Origin: Haliotis asinina
Taxonomy: Eukaryota > Mollusca > Gastropoda > Lepetellida > Haliotidae
Length of the DNA: 64,000 nt
Direction: 5' to 3'
Assembly: GCF_037392515.1 (NCBI RefSeq)
Contig: NC_090291.1
Location: forward strand, 34,619,001 to 34,683,000
Below, in pieces: positions 24,054 through 37,500 of the stretch. Each line of letters begins with the position of its first letter. Position 1 is the first letter of the stretch. The position numbers and the translations under genes are program-made. The notes under the pieces are model-generated. The model was not told the origin of the DNA and searched no databases. It was given only the letters and a program-made list of their open reading frames with translations.

Positions 24054-25188
24054 TTTGTTAGGGTAAGCTTTACCATAAACATATATCAAGGCAACACTAA
24101 TTGGCATTCCTCATCACTCTCATCTTGTGATGGAATGTCAACTGGAAAGTTAGATTTACCTTAAAGGATGAACCACAAAGATCTGCCAGAGTACGCCCTG
24201 TATGATTCTCCAACCTTGGTCACTTAAACTGAATCAATGTGAAAATCAGATATGGTATTATTCACAGATTCAGTTGTTAGGTCTAACACTATCAAAAATA
24301 GGTATAATGAATGACTCCATAATAATGTCCCTGAATCAAATAGAAATAAGTGGCTAAAATGAGTTTTAAAAATTAAAAATAAGTTTATAAAGTCTGAAAA
24401 TAAGTATAATAACAATTTCTTTAAATCTCCACACCTCTTGGGTAACAATAGAACAAGTGGAGAATCCTGCATAAAGATAACAAACATATTCGTAAGAGAA
24501 AGGTAATTTCTTGTAAAAAGATATAAAATCAAATATGACTATTCATCTGATGGTGAGATATGATGAGTTCACACTACAAACTGGCATGTATACTAAAAAG
24601 TGGGGTTTATGGGTGTCAACTTCCATATTATGAGATTCACAGCATTTAGGAGTAAGAAAATTCTCTGAAAGGTTGCGTTCCTCATAAGAAAGAAGTTATC
24701 AATTCTCATCTTTCATATTTATCACTTCTTAATGCTGTGAAAAGACACTATGTATGCTGCGGAAATAAATCTGCAAGCTGGGCCTAGATTTTCCTAGCTC
24801 TCTTAGGGCTAAGATAGTCATAAGTTAATGTTAATGTATGGCACTCACGACCATGTTAACGCTAAAAACTAGAACACATCCCTTATAGTCTGCCACCACG
24901 GAAGCACAAGCTGCACATCGATTTCTCATGGAGAGAACGTATCTCTTGCATCCTTCAACATGGCGAAATGCTGCATGCTGCTGAGAAGTGAATGAAAGTC
25001 ACATATCACAAATAAACCCCAGGTCACCTAACAGCTATTAATTTTCCATTGGTTTTGATTTTTTCCATGCTGGCCTGAGTCATACTGGCAAGACAAATTC
25101 AGTGTAGCAATATCTCAATTTTCACATGTACCTTTCCTGGGAATGCATAAAATAAGTAAACCCTCCTCAAAAGGGTGCTACAACTGTA
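24054..25188. other. 3' flank of the phosphatase gene, nothing further recognised
   Basis: AT-rich, no frame with a recognisable product. This is downstream of the minus-strand phosphatase gene and probably contains the end of its 3' UTR. I did not find a convincing minus-strand poly(A) signal close to the stop. Confidence 0.4.
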
Positions 25189-25364
25189 CAGTGGAAGCTG
25201 TCAAAACTGGCATCTGTCCAATCAGGCAAGTTGTCATCACAGGCACATAATCTCAGTCCCATCCATGACTTGTACATTTATCATCAACTCTACAATCCGG
25301 CACATTGTCTGAACCGGATTGTTTCTTCAGTCTCAATGAGTGCTGGTTCAGACAGCTTCCACTG
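25189..25364. mobile_element. Short pogo/Tigger-like MITE, 176 bp, TA flanks
   Basis: The ends CAGTGGAAGCTGTC and GACAGCTTCCACTG are perfect inverted repeats, flanked by TA on both sides (25187-25188 and 25365-25366). The CAGTGGAA...CTGG end type is that of pogo/Tigger elements. No coding capacity. Confidence 0.7.
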
Positions 25365-25574
25365 TACTTGGGAACTGTTCTTCCGGCAAGTTACCAACAT
25401 ATGTCTCCTGACCTGAGGTAGATCTGATATTTGGATTCTTATATGTTGCAAAAGCAGTGGAATGATTATTAAGTAAAGCCATTATCACTGATTGTTGGGC
25501 AAGGTCAGCTGTGACTTCAGAATGCCAAGCTAAATAGTAATAAAACTTGGATCTTGCAATGTTCCAGACTTTCA

Positions 25575-28500
25575 TCAGTTGTCCTCTTCCATCTCCTCCA
25601 CACTGGGTTCCTCAGACACTTTGCTGAGCATCTTGCTAAACTGTGGCTTCAGGGCTAACATCAACTTCAGTTTCTGAAATGTACCAAAGAAGTCATCTAG
25701 TCTGAAGACGATTTGATGAAGTTATCGGAGACTAATGCATGACATTGCTTGTGAGAGAGTTTAGTTTTATGCAGCACTGCAATATTCCAGCTATATGGTA
25801 GTGGTCTATAAATACTTGAGTCTGGAATAGCCAATGAACATACATATGACAGCAGAAATAAAACAAATCACCTCGTCGTTGTATTGGAAGATTCGTCCGT
25901 CTACTTTTGGGGCCAGGTAGCACTGTTCAGCCTCTGCCTCATGGATGCTCTGTTGTCTCACCAGGGGGTAGGGCTTGTCTACCTGGTCCATGCTGGCCTG
26001 TCTCACCATGCTGTTTTTCCTGGACACCATACAGATGGACCATATGCCATGAATCAGTCACACACTGCATAACTTCTATCACTCAATAGGTAGGGGTGAC
26101 TATTAGGAGATAAACATCATGTGTTGGCCAATTTCCGGGTGTTATTGAGTATTTGAAGCACGGGAATATTTCATTTGAAACCTCCGGCTGACGCCGTCGG
26201 TTCCAAATGCATTCCCGTGCTTCAAATACTCAATAACACCCGGAAATTGGCCAACACATGATGTTTATCGACATTGTAAACACAAAAGTAAACCAAAGGG
26301 GTTTTACTGTCTGCACTCGTTTACATCGAATACGGACACAGCAGTGAAGTGTCATCAGCTGGCCGTTTCAGCTGGTTCTCATGGTAGCATCTGGAGTTGC
26401 TCATTTGTGACGTCATTCTAACTTTACGTCACAATATGATTTGCATGACGTCACCACTGTTGATGACACAACAAAACAATTGTTAATGTGTCAATACGCG
26501 GTGAATAGTCTTTCAGTTTCCGGGAATCTAATACCATTTAATCATGTTTTTCAACCAATCAGATTACAGAACACAGTAACTTTTGGTTTACAATTGAGCA
26601 GGGATTGGGAAAGAGAATTTTAACAATGGGCCACTTTCAGGATTATTAGCCATTCCTGAATTTTGAATGGACCACTGCCCTTGTATCAATGGTAAACTTC
26701 CGAATTTTAATGGGCCATTTTTCATTCTAATGTGCCTTGATTGAAGGGAAACAATTATTGGGATAGTAATAGTCTATTGCACCCAACTAAAGCAATAATA
26801 CTGTAATAACATTTTTCTCCTTGAAGTCACTTCCCAAATGAATGACATTTGTATAGTATAAAACAAATTGAAGTAGTTTCAGTCTCTTTTCATTACTGAC
26901 AAAAAACCTGAAACCCTGACGAAGTAAACAGATAATCAAACCATAAGGCTGCAAATCTGTATTCTGCATTGCACATTTATCAACGGAAGTCAATTACAAA
27001 ACTATCTATAGTCACACATACTATCGGTGCATCAATATGTTTTAGTTTCTACCATCAATTAATTGCTATTCAACTGAATAGAATAACTGAGATTCAACAA
27101 TTGGAATCCATCGATAGTTTGATGCATTGATACAGCTCTATTTTTAGGTCTGGATCAACGATGCCACAGACAGCAACACATAGACAGTCTGGGACTTCGG
27201 CCACTAGTCTAAAACCCTGGCTAGTAAATTTTTGTTCTTGTCTGTAGAATAATCCATATGATGACACTGAAATTGTCTGAAAATAATGCCAAAAGCCAGG
27301 TCTGGGCTTGTAAACTGAAAATCTTTGGCATGACACCTAGAGTCTAAGAAAGACTGTTTTCTGACATACCATGGGATTATAACTATACGCAGACTAATGT
27401 GAGTGAGTGATGAGAGAGATCTGAACTGTACATACCTAGCTAGACACAATAAACTCTGCCTGTGCCCAGACTTGCATTGTTTCTCCCCCCTGTGGATCTT
27501 CACAGAGTCAAAGTGGTTGTTGACGGTTGTCGAAAGAGACTGGCACTGCTCAGCTGACACCTACACATAATGAAAAACCATAATCCCATCATTTAAAGGA
27601 GCACTTAAGAACAGTTGAAGTACCTGCCTGCCCGACTGTCCAGGATAGGTTAATTTCAACACGGACTGCCAGATTTTCAAATTCATCTGCCCAACGGTTG
27701 GGTTAAAATTTAGATCATTATTATTTTACAAGCAACAATTTACAATTCAATTATACTGGGCAAATTAGTAAATATTTTGGGCAGGTAAGTTTTAATCAGT
27801 CCAGTGGTCCAGCTGAAAGTCTGGAAGTGTCATACCCTGATTAAAGCCAGCTCCAAATGAGAAGATGAAGAAGAGGCACTGTTAAAAATCGATAGGGGTC
27901 CTGAATATTAGGAATGACTGAGTGAATACAATATCTTCTTGTGGGAGACCGTCTGGTGGTATAGCAGTGTTGATTCATGACCAGTATTATAGATAGTCTA
28001 AGATAATGCCAAATGCTGTATTTATATTGTTTGACCATAATTTGTTCGGTCTAGAAAATGATAAAAATGATATCCTATATGCATGTGTATATATCCAGCC
28101 AGAAGGGTCCACGTGGTACGACAAGTTATCTACAGAATGTAGAAATTGAATTATATTATTTCAAGAGTCACTTCTAGAAATTGTGTCTAGTTTACCAAAT
28201 GTTTACGTACTCTGTGGTGGAGATTTTAATGCGAGAACTGGAACAAATCCTGACTTTGTTGAAGATGATTTATTTGAAGTTACAAACAATCATGATGACT
28301 TCTGTTGGGATTTCTCGTTAGATTATTTTAATCTCAAACGTTTTTCAGCCGACAGAGTGACAAACACCTTTGGCAAATGTTTACTTGATATATGTTCAAT
28401 TTTCAATATTCATATCATGAATGGGCGATGTGGGTCTGACTCTCAAATTGGTGATTTTACTTTTATTGGTCATAACAGTGCGAGTGCTGTAGATTACTGC

Positions 28501-31500
28501 TAGACACATATTAGATAATCCTGCGCACTAAACGCTTTTGTGACAAGAGAGGTGGTACAACGAATTGGGCGAGTACACTTGGCTGCTACAGGTAGCTTGA
28601 CGATTATGCATGTGCAATACATGCTAACCGTGACATGAAATCAACACCACTACTGATTAACACCTGTCTCGCTACTGTGTAACACCAGTCTCGCTACTGT
28701 TTTACACCTGTCTCAATACTGTCAAACAGATTTTAGTTGTAGTAAAAAATGTCCAAGTTAGGAAAACATGGGCAAATAGTTCATTCTCAGGCAAGGGAGA
28801 TAGCAGACAATGTTATCATGTATATGGACTAAAATTGTTCAACCAAAGCAGATTCTTTTTTACAAAGTAGCCTTGCTACTGGACTCTCAACAGCAACTTT
28901 AAAGCGCATTAAGGCAGAAGGTGGTAGGAGTGCCAATGGACCTACATTTATCAGTCCCACCAAGTTGAGCAAACCCAAAACTTGCAGTTACAAACTTGAT
29001 GATTTCGACCGGTGTGTAGTCTGTCAATTTGTACAAAGTTTATATGGCGTAAAAAAACAACTACCCACTCTGGATACGATGTATGATATGGCAAAGTGCC
29101 AGTTGAACTACAAGGGTTCTAAGGAAAGTTTTCGAAAAAATCTCAAAGACATGGGGTTTAGGTGGCGAAAAACGCATTCAAAATGTAAACTTTTAATGGA
29201 ACGTAAAGACATTGTTTCCAAGCGTTTGCAATACTTGCGTGCAATAAAGAAATACAGAGAAGAAAATCAAACTCTCATCTTTATCGATGAAACATGGTTG
29301 CATGTACACCACATTGTCCCAAAGTGTTGGCAACTTGAGGGTGAAGTCGTAATAAATGGGGTTCAACCTCCGTCTGGCACCGGACCTCGGCTTATAGTGG
29401 TTCATGCAGGGGGTGAAAACGGTTTTGTTCCCAATGCTTTGCTTGATTTTGATTCCAAACTCAAATCAGCAGACTATCATGACGAGATGAACTTTGATAA
29501 TTTTTCCAAATGGCCCCAGGAAAAGTTGATCCCAAACCTTCCACTGCACTCTGTCATCGTTATGGATAATGCACCATATCATAGCAAGCAAGTGGACAAA
29601 TGTCCGCCAACCGCCAACAGAATAGATGATATAAAAGCATGCCTACAATGGCACAATATCTTATTTGATGAGAAAATGCTTAAACCCGAACTATTGTTTC
29701 TTGCAAAATCCAACAAATCGGGCCCTGTCTACAGAGTAGACATGATGTTGAAGCAACATGGTCATGATGTACTACATACCACGCAAGAACTAAACCCAAT
29801 AGAGTTAATTTGGGCAAATGTGAAAACTTATGTCGCTTTACAAAACTTGCAGTTCACAAAAAGTTCCTTAAGAGTTGCCATAAATGAAAGGATGTCTGCA
29901 ACCGGTGCAAAAGAATGGTCGGAATGTTGTAAACATGCTAAAACAATTGAAGATGGTTATGGGCAATGCGAAATCGCAGTAGCAAGTGATTCAAACACCG
30001 AGACTGATTCAGAGAGTGATAATTAAAGCATAAATCAGTAAGTCCACCTAATTTTCCAGCATTGTTGTGTCTTGTATAATAACTGACACATACTATATCA
30101 GGTTTTTACTGTTCCCATACTTTGTCATAAAAAAAGAGAGTAATCTTTGGTGAGTTGTCTGTATATCATATTATTTTTAGTCACTGATAAATCTACTGAG
30201 TATGGTACTGAGTAATCCCCAAACCGACAAATTTGTGTACAAAGATATTTCTCACTGACTTATCAATGTCAAAAGGTATTTTCAGTTTTCTGTACACAAT
30301 TTTGTTGACCATAATAAAAATATGACAGAAATTTGTAAATACTGTTTGAATACTAACTATTTCTGTGGAACCGGTTAATTTCCAAGACATGTATTCCCGG
30401 TTGATCACCAGCGGAGTTATGGACGAAAATCAGCCCGTACAGAGAAATAGGAGCAAAATTATGGGACAAAAATATTTCCCCCTTGCTACTCTGATTTAGC
30501 CACCACCATTCAGTAACAGATAACTTTGAACATATTAAAAAGTTAAATGAAACACAATTAACTAAATGTAGTTATTATCTATTTAATATTTAGCAGACGA
30601 AAAGTCAACTTTACCCATTAAAACAACACCTCATATTCCTTCGAATGATAAGACTGCAATTTTAGACATAAGATACTGATATTTAACACTAACCTTTAGT
30701 TAAGATGAAGACAAATAGATGATTGGGGCATTGACAAGCATTTTAGATATTCAACAATTTTGTTAAAAAAAACCCCCAGGAAAATGTCATTTGCTTCGTG
30801 AAATGGATCGGTGGTCCTAAACATATTTGCTCAGTAAATTGTGTTGATTCAATTCGTTGGGACTGTACCTGTTCCCAAATCGAGTGTGCTATAACAATTC
30901 ATGCGTGAAACGCACGCGGAAAATGAACTCGATATTTATCAGACAACCTGTCTCCTTCTTGTTTCAAGTGGGGCGTTCCCAAGTATGCAAATTGGGGTCA
31001 TTTGTCAGGTTGTGGATCATCTTATATGTGTTTACCAGTATGTTATTGCAACCTCACCTCTATTTGACTATGTAACAGACTTCACGATGTCATCTCGTTC
31101 AGAATCATCACATCTCCCAGTCATTCTTAAATTACGAGCGCTTCATGTTCCCGAACCTTCAATAGGTAAGACTGATTGCATCAACAGCTTCAAGTTTGTT
31201 TGGGACAATGACAAATTAGAAACTTTCCGGCAGAATATTTTATCAGTTCCAGTACATGAAATATGAGATAAATCTGTTGACAGCGCCTTTACGTGTATCA
31301 GTACTAGTACTGACTTTATTGTAGAGGCGCTTTGCTGCATCATACATGAAAACTAGCTACAGTGGCGTGAAACATGATGTTAATAAATGGCATGATTATG
31401 AAAGCAAAAAGCTTAAGGCCGATCGTTGTAGAGCATTGAACAATTTCCGAAAACGAAAGAATAAACAAGCATTAGGTCAGTGTAATATTTTAAGAAATAG

Positions 31501-34500
31501 ATATAACGCTGTTTGTAAAAAGAAACGCACTGATTATTACAAAAGAAAGCAAAACACTATTGAAAAAAACATTTGTTAATTTCTCTAAAGCTTTTGATTC
31601 TGTACAGACATAAACTGTGGGATTTATTCAAAACAGGTGGCCTAAGCAGTAAAATGACAAACTTATTAAGCAGTATTTATGAGAATGTGAAAGCTTGAGT
31701 TAGGAATACAAATGAACTATCAAATGCTTTTGATGTGCAAATTGGCGTTAGACAAGGCTATGTACTCAGTTCAATTTTATTTTCCTTCTTTATCAATGAA
31801 TTAGCAATTCAAATTGAAAATGATTGTGGAAATGGTATCCAGCTACACCCAGATGTGTTTCAACTTTTTCTTCTATTGTTTGCAGATGACATTGCTCTTA
31901 TTTCAAGTACAACTGTTGGTCTCCAGAAGCAAATCAATGAATTAGAAAGTTATTGCAAATAGTTTAAGATGAATCTGAATATGAGTAAAACAAAAGTAAT
32001 TGCTCCAAGAAAGGAGGTAAATTGTCTCGACACGAAAAATGGTTCTATAAAGGCAACCAGATTGAATCAACAACTTCATACAAGTACCTAGGTATATATT
32101 TCACTAATCACCTTCCATTGTCAACTCATGCAAAGTACGCATCTATTCAAGCACAAAAGGTGTTATTTGGCATATTGAAAAACTTAAAAATACTTGGAGA
32201 TTTAAACTTTGCATCCTTCTTCAGAATATTTGATGTTAAAGGCAGTCCGATTCTATTATACAGGGCAGAAATTTGGGGATTGGAATACTTTGACCAACTA
32301 GAAAGAGTTCATTTATTTGCCTGCAAGAAGTTTCTAGGGGTAAAGAGGAGCACATCTAGTGTAATGATTTATGGTGAGTGTGGTAGGTTTCCTCTTATTA
32401 TAAATTCGCAAATTAAAGTAATCAAATATTGGCTAAGACTTTTACGTATGTTGTCTTATCATTTACCCCAAAAATGTTATGATATGATGATTTTATATGA
32501 CAGAAATGGACACACAAATTAGGATACAATGGAAAAACATCTTTTATTTACAACAGGCTTTAGCCATATGTGGTATGAGCAAAATGTTGAGACTCACTCA
32601 ATGTTTATTAGGCTATTTACACAGAGATTGAAATAAATATACCAACAGAACTGGCTTGAGACACTTTCCACTTCCATGAAATGTGATCATTATGTATCCT
32701 TTAAGCCATACATTTATACCAAGCATTATCTGTCATGTGTTACGATAAAAAAATTTAGAGTAAGTTTAGCATGTTTTCGCTGTTCATCACATAATTTGTG
32801 GATCGAAAAAGGCAGATGAATATAAAAAGAGAGGACAGATTGTGTAAATTGTGCAATATTAATATATTAGAAAACGAATATAATTTTTTGCTCATATGTC
32901 CTTTGTATGATACCCTACGAAAAATGTACCATAAAGAATTTTATTATGTCCATCCATCCATAGATAAATTTTACTCCTGGTGGGTGGATGGATGGATGGA
33001 TGGATGGATGGATGGATGCATTCTCTATACTATACTTTATATTGTACTTTAGGCCTGTGGCCTTTGAGTACTGAATAAAATATTGATTGATTGAGTGAGT
33101 GAATATGGTTTAAGCCTGCTACGGCAATGTCATCTGTTTCTCACACTGCACCCATGTGTGGAATCAAGCCTGGGACGGGGAAACTCTATAATCTCTTGGT
33201 TATCCCACAACAGATCTTTAACATTTAACACTAAAAGACAATGATCCCTTGACTTTCATGTTGAATATCAATATCAATATGAACAATATCTATGAAATGG
33301 GCCAGGCTTCAGAATCTTCACATATACAATATTTGGACTTCATTTTCATCAAGGATGGATTTTGAACATGCTCGGTTCGTATCTCCAGATAAATTCACAA
33401 TGAATTGTACACTGTTTTGTGTATAAGTATAAATATATATCTCACCACTATCTCACAATTCTTCAATACGTCATAGCCATCTTTTCCTGATGCGATGTAC
33501 TCTTTGGTACACAGATTGTACTCCTGAAAGAGAGACAGCATCATTACTACACAGGTTACTCAGCACCAGTAATACTGACATATCAGTATGGCTGGTCTGA
33601 CTGCAATGTCACAGATTTCTATTTCACAAATTTGGTAGAGCCAACAGGAACACTGTCAGATCTTGGCAGGGCTAATGGGAAAACGTATTACAGTAGATTG
33701 AGGCTCCTAGTGATCAAGCATAAGAAATCAAAGATTTTCGTCCTCTGAAAACCTAAAGGCAGGGGGGGATTTTTTTTTTATAAACACTAATACAAGTAAA
33801 TACTTAAAGTATTTTAATGTTGGTGAGTTAAAAACTGCATATGGAGAATAAAACAACCTAACAGGTTTACCTTTTTTCCCAATAAGAACATTAAGATTTT
33901 ACTTTTTGACTGATGAAAATTACTTTTAATTTGTTTTCCTATACATGAAAATATATGACGTGAGTATCCATGAAACACATCACATGACCACAAGTTTCCT
34001 ACCCTTTCCAAGTCAAGGTATTCCCCTTGCACCTTCACCAAGCGGTAGTCAACACGCTGCCCTGGAGGTTTGCTAGGGTCAAATCCATACACCATCCCTG
34101 ACACCTGGGGAAAGCGCCCCTCCAGTTTGGGATATTTGGACACCCCGTTCTCTAGAGCTTGATGGAGCTGAGATCCTGGAAATTTTATACAACTAGTTAC
34201 CATGTATAAAGTACTCTATACTGAAAGCTATATTATCTAGAAATGTTGAATTGCTATTTGCCTCACGTGAAATATCACTCTGTTGATATTTTCAATCTTT
34301 GAGCTGCCACTGAGGTAAATATCATCTTGATCAACATAACACAAGCAAACAATTCACTCTATAGACCTTTCAATGTAATACAGTGAGAACCCATTTGTTT
34401 TTGCGTAAATCGTCTGGATAACTGAATATCAGGAAATCTGGATTTCTGTCTGGTTTTGTTCTTGAACTGGTAGCGAGCAAACACTTCTTGGTTAAGATCA

Positions 34501-37500
34501 TTTCCAAATCTGATTTAATCAGCATGGTCATTTTGATTTGTCAGTTACAATTCTCTCAGTGTCAGAAAGGTCTACCTATCACCACAAAGACCCTTCTGAT
34601 AGGCCATTAATCCGGATTAGCAGACCTTGTCTCATGTCAAAACACGTGGACATTCGTGACTCACTCCACACAGTCAGCAGTAGATCAAACTTCGTGTGGA
34701 TAAGTGAATCAATTTTGTGTTGATTAAGTGGGTTCATTTGTAAGATTTACCCTCCAGAAACAGAAACCGAATATATGTTATAGACAGTCACTTTGATAGA
34801 GTAAGAGATTGTTCTTTTTAGGAGAACTGACTGGAAGACGAGGTCTCCAATATTTGGGGTAAGGGTACCTGAGGTCTCTCTGTAGATATGCAAAAATCAA
34901 GGCAAATGATTTAATTGTAATGGTGTCATACCAGGAAGGCTAAAATCTATTTTTCAGAAGTCCCAGGAAGGCTAAAATGTAAATTTCAGTTTTCCTTAAC
35001 CTCCTGGATGCCACAGGGACATATATGTCCTTCCTCTACATACCTCACTTGGAAGTCCAATAAAATTCTTAATATACCACGCATATATGAATACTTCACA
35101 GTTTTGAATTCTGCGGAAAATTCCCATTTTCTTGATACCATCCACTATTACCTCAGACCAAGCTAAAGTGCTTAACTCGCCTTTCAAAATAGGCTTCATC
35201 GTAAATGTCGCCATTTTTCAAACTGTACAAAATCGAGACTCACAGCATTATTTGCAGTATGTTTTGAAATGTGAAAATCGGATAATTACTGGAAGTAATG
35301 AATTTCAAAAATAGCATATTAATGATCACTGATATCAAGTTTTCATGTAACCAGGAATGATAATTCTGAAACGTCACCGATGTACCCAGAATCGGTTGGG
35401 ATGTTTTCGAAAATACACTTACACGAACGCCGAAGTGCACTTTCCGCCATATTGGATAGTGTTTACAAAATCACGTTTCGAGAAGGCCGGTATTGAGAAG
35501 CCTATTACATCATGTATACTTCATAGTTAGCTACGACAAATGCATCATTGAACTCCCCATGCATCTTAGAATCAAGTTACAAATGGTCTTTGTCACCAGT
35601 ACCAACTGTCTAGACAAAACGAAACGAAATATACTTTGTATGAAAACGAACGCTGTGCTTGAAAGACAGCGCTTGACTGAAATGTAAACAAAGAAAAAAT
35701 CCAATTTAACACTGCGTAGCATTTTCGGAAATTTTCCAACATCCAGCTCTCTAATCGTTGCTTACAATGGCTCAATACGCTTAGTATATTCAGGGGAAGA
35801 GTATCGTGGCAAAAAATAGTAAATTGAAAATAGATACAATGAAATAATTTGGTAATTCATAAGAAACTGTCAAACTTTTAGTGCAGCGTGACGCCATGAC
35901 TGACGCAAAATCATGCAGAACGACAATGGTACTTATCGGCATTTCTGGCTTCTTCCGTCATTTACAATGTAAACGATAAGAACATATAACAATACACAGA
36001 TAGTCAGAATAATTCTGATTACTTACATCTCACATTTATATACAAAAGATCCCTGAATCAAGCAAAAAGTCGTCGCAAAATCCTGTGTACCCTTCTCAGC
36101 GAAGCCGCCATTTTGAAAGAAATCGGTCATCGGTAGTGATGTCACACGTCAACATTGTTGCACATATTAGGCAATTTCTTTGAGGTGAAGGTCGGTTGAA
36201 CAAGAGTAAACACAATGCCCATACCATTCCGATTGCACTTTTAATATTGTGATGTATATTTTGCGCATCGTTCAGATATTTTTTCATGAAATTGATTTCA
36301 GTATCTACATATATCCATGTTCAACACCATATCATGTGTGGATATAAGGTATCCGTTTTTATTCTTTGAAAGCTTTTGATTGTTTGAATAATATTTACAT
36401 GGGAAATTGACTCAGTAAGTGTATTACACCACATTTTAAGCCTCTACACAAGTGTTGGAAGATCACACGTAGCCATTACTGCAACATATGCTTTAGTTCC
36501 CGTCATGTGCAATATTCAATACGTTGGGACAAATATTGCAGTTTCATATGAACAGGTTAATAAACAGCGATTTACTTCCAACTTATAAGTAAAACGGATA
36601 ATATTAATGAAAATGATTTGTACATTTTATCAAATGTAAGGGCACACATACAACTATTTAAAGGAATTGTCTTGTTCATTGTATTGGTTTGTGTCGTTTT
36701 TATAGACAAAACTATTATGAATATTAATTGACCAGGTACGAGTTTGTCAAAAGTTTCATGATTCATTATCATTGTTTTTTGATAATAAAGTCAATTCAAA
36801 TGCGATTAAAATATATCTGATGGCAGAATGTCTAACTCAAACAATATTTATACGGAAATTGTTAAAAATATATAAATCAGGTCAAGTCTTAATTTGGACA
36901 AGCCTTACGTTCATTTTCTAATACTTCTTTACTGAAAAGGCGATCTCTTTGTACTTTTCATTGCATACTTATGAAGGGAATTGATTTCATAATCATGAGA
37001 AGAAAAGTCTTTTTCCTAAATGAATACTCAATGAATATTCAGGTTTTGTGAAATTTTCATTTACGCTAAATGATGCTAGACAGGTGCGCGTGTTGCTCAC
37101 AATAAGATATGTAGTAAAACCGTGTAATTGTTGATATAATCAGGACACTATTTCAGTGATAAAACCATTCATTTCATATTTTGGCTAAAAAGTGTTGAAT
37201 TCTGACACAGAAGCCGAGATCTTTTACACATTGAGTAGAAATTAGGTTAGATATATACTAATCAGCAACCAGAGTAGTCTTTTTCTGACGTCACAAAATG
37301 CACAAAACATGCCGTGACGTCAACTAAAATGTCGCATTATCTTTAGTTATTTCATTACGTTTGAATATGTGGCTGTTACTCCGTTAATAATGATGGAAAA
37401 TTAATAAAAATACATATACACAAACAGGAGAATATGGGAATCTAAGAACTAAAATATGTATCGGATAGGGACATCCAAATCGCTATTGCCTGCTTTTTGA

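Noticed and set aside
35240..35775. Cluster of frames around 35.2-35.8 kb on both strands
   Set aside because: All are short, overlap each other on opposite strands, and lie inside the 3.2-kb TTAA element without transposase motifs.
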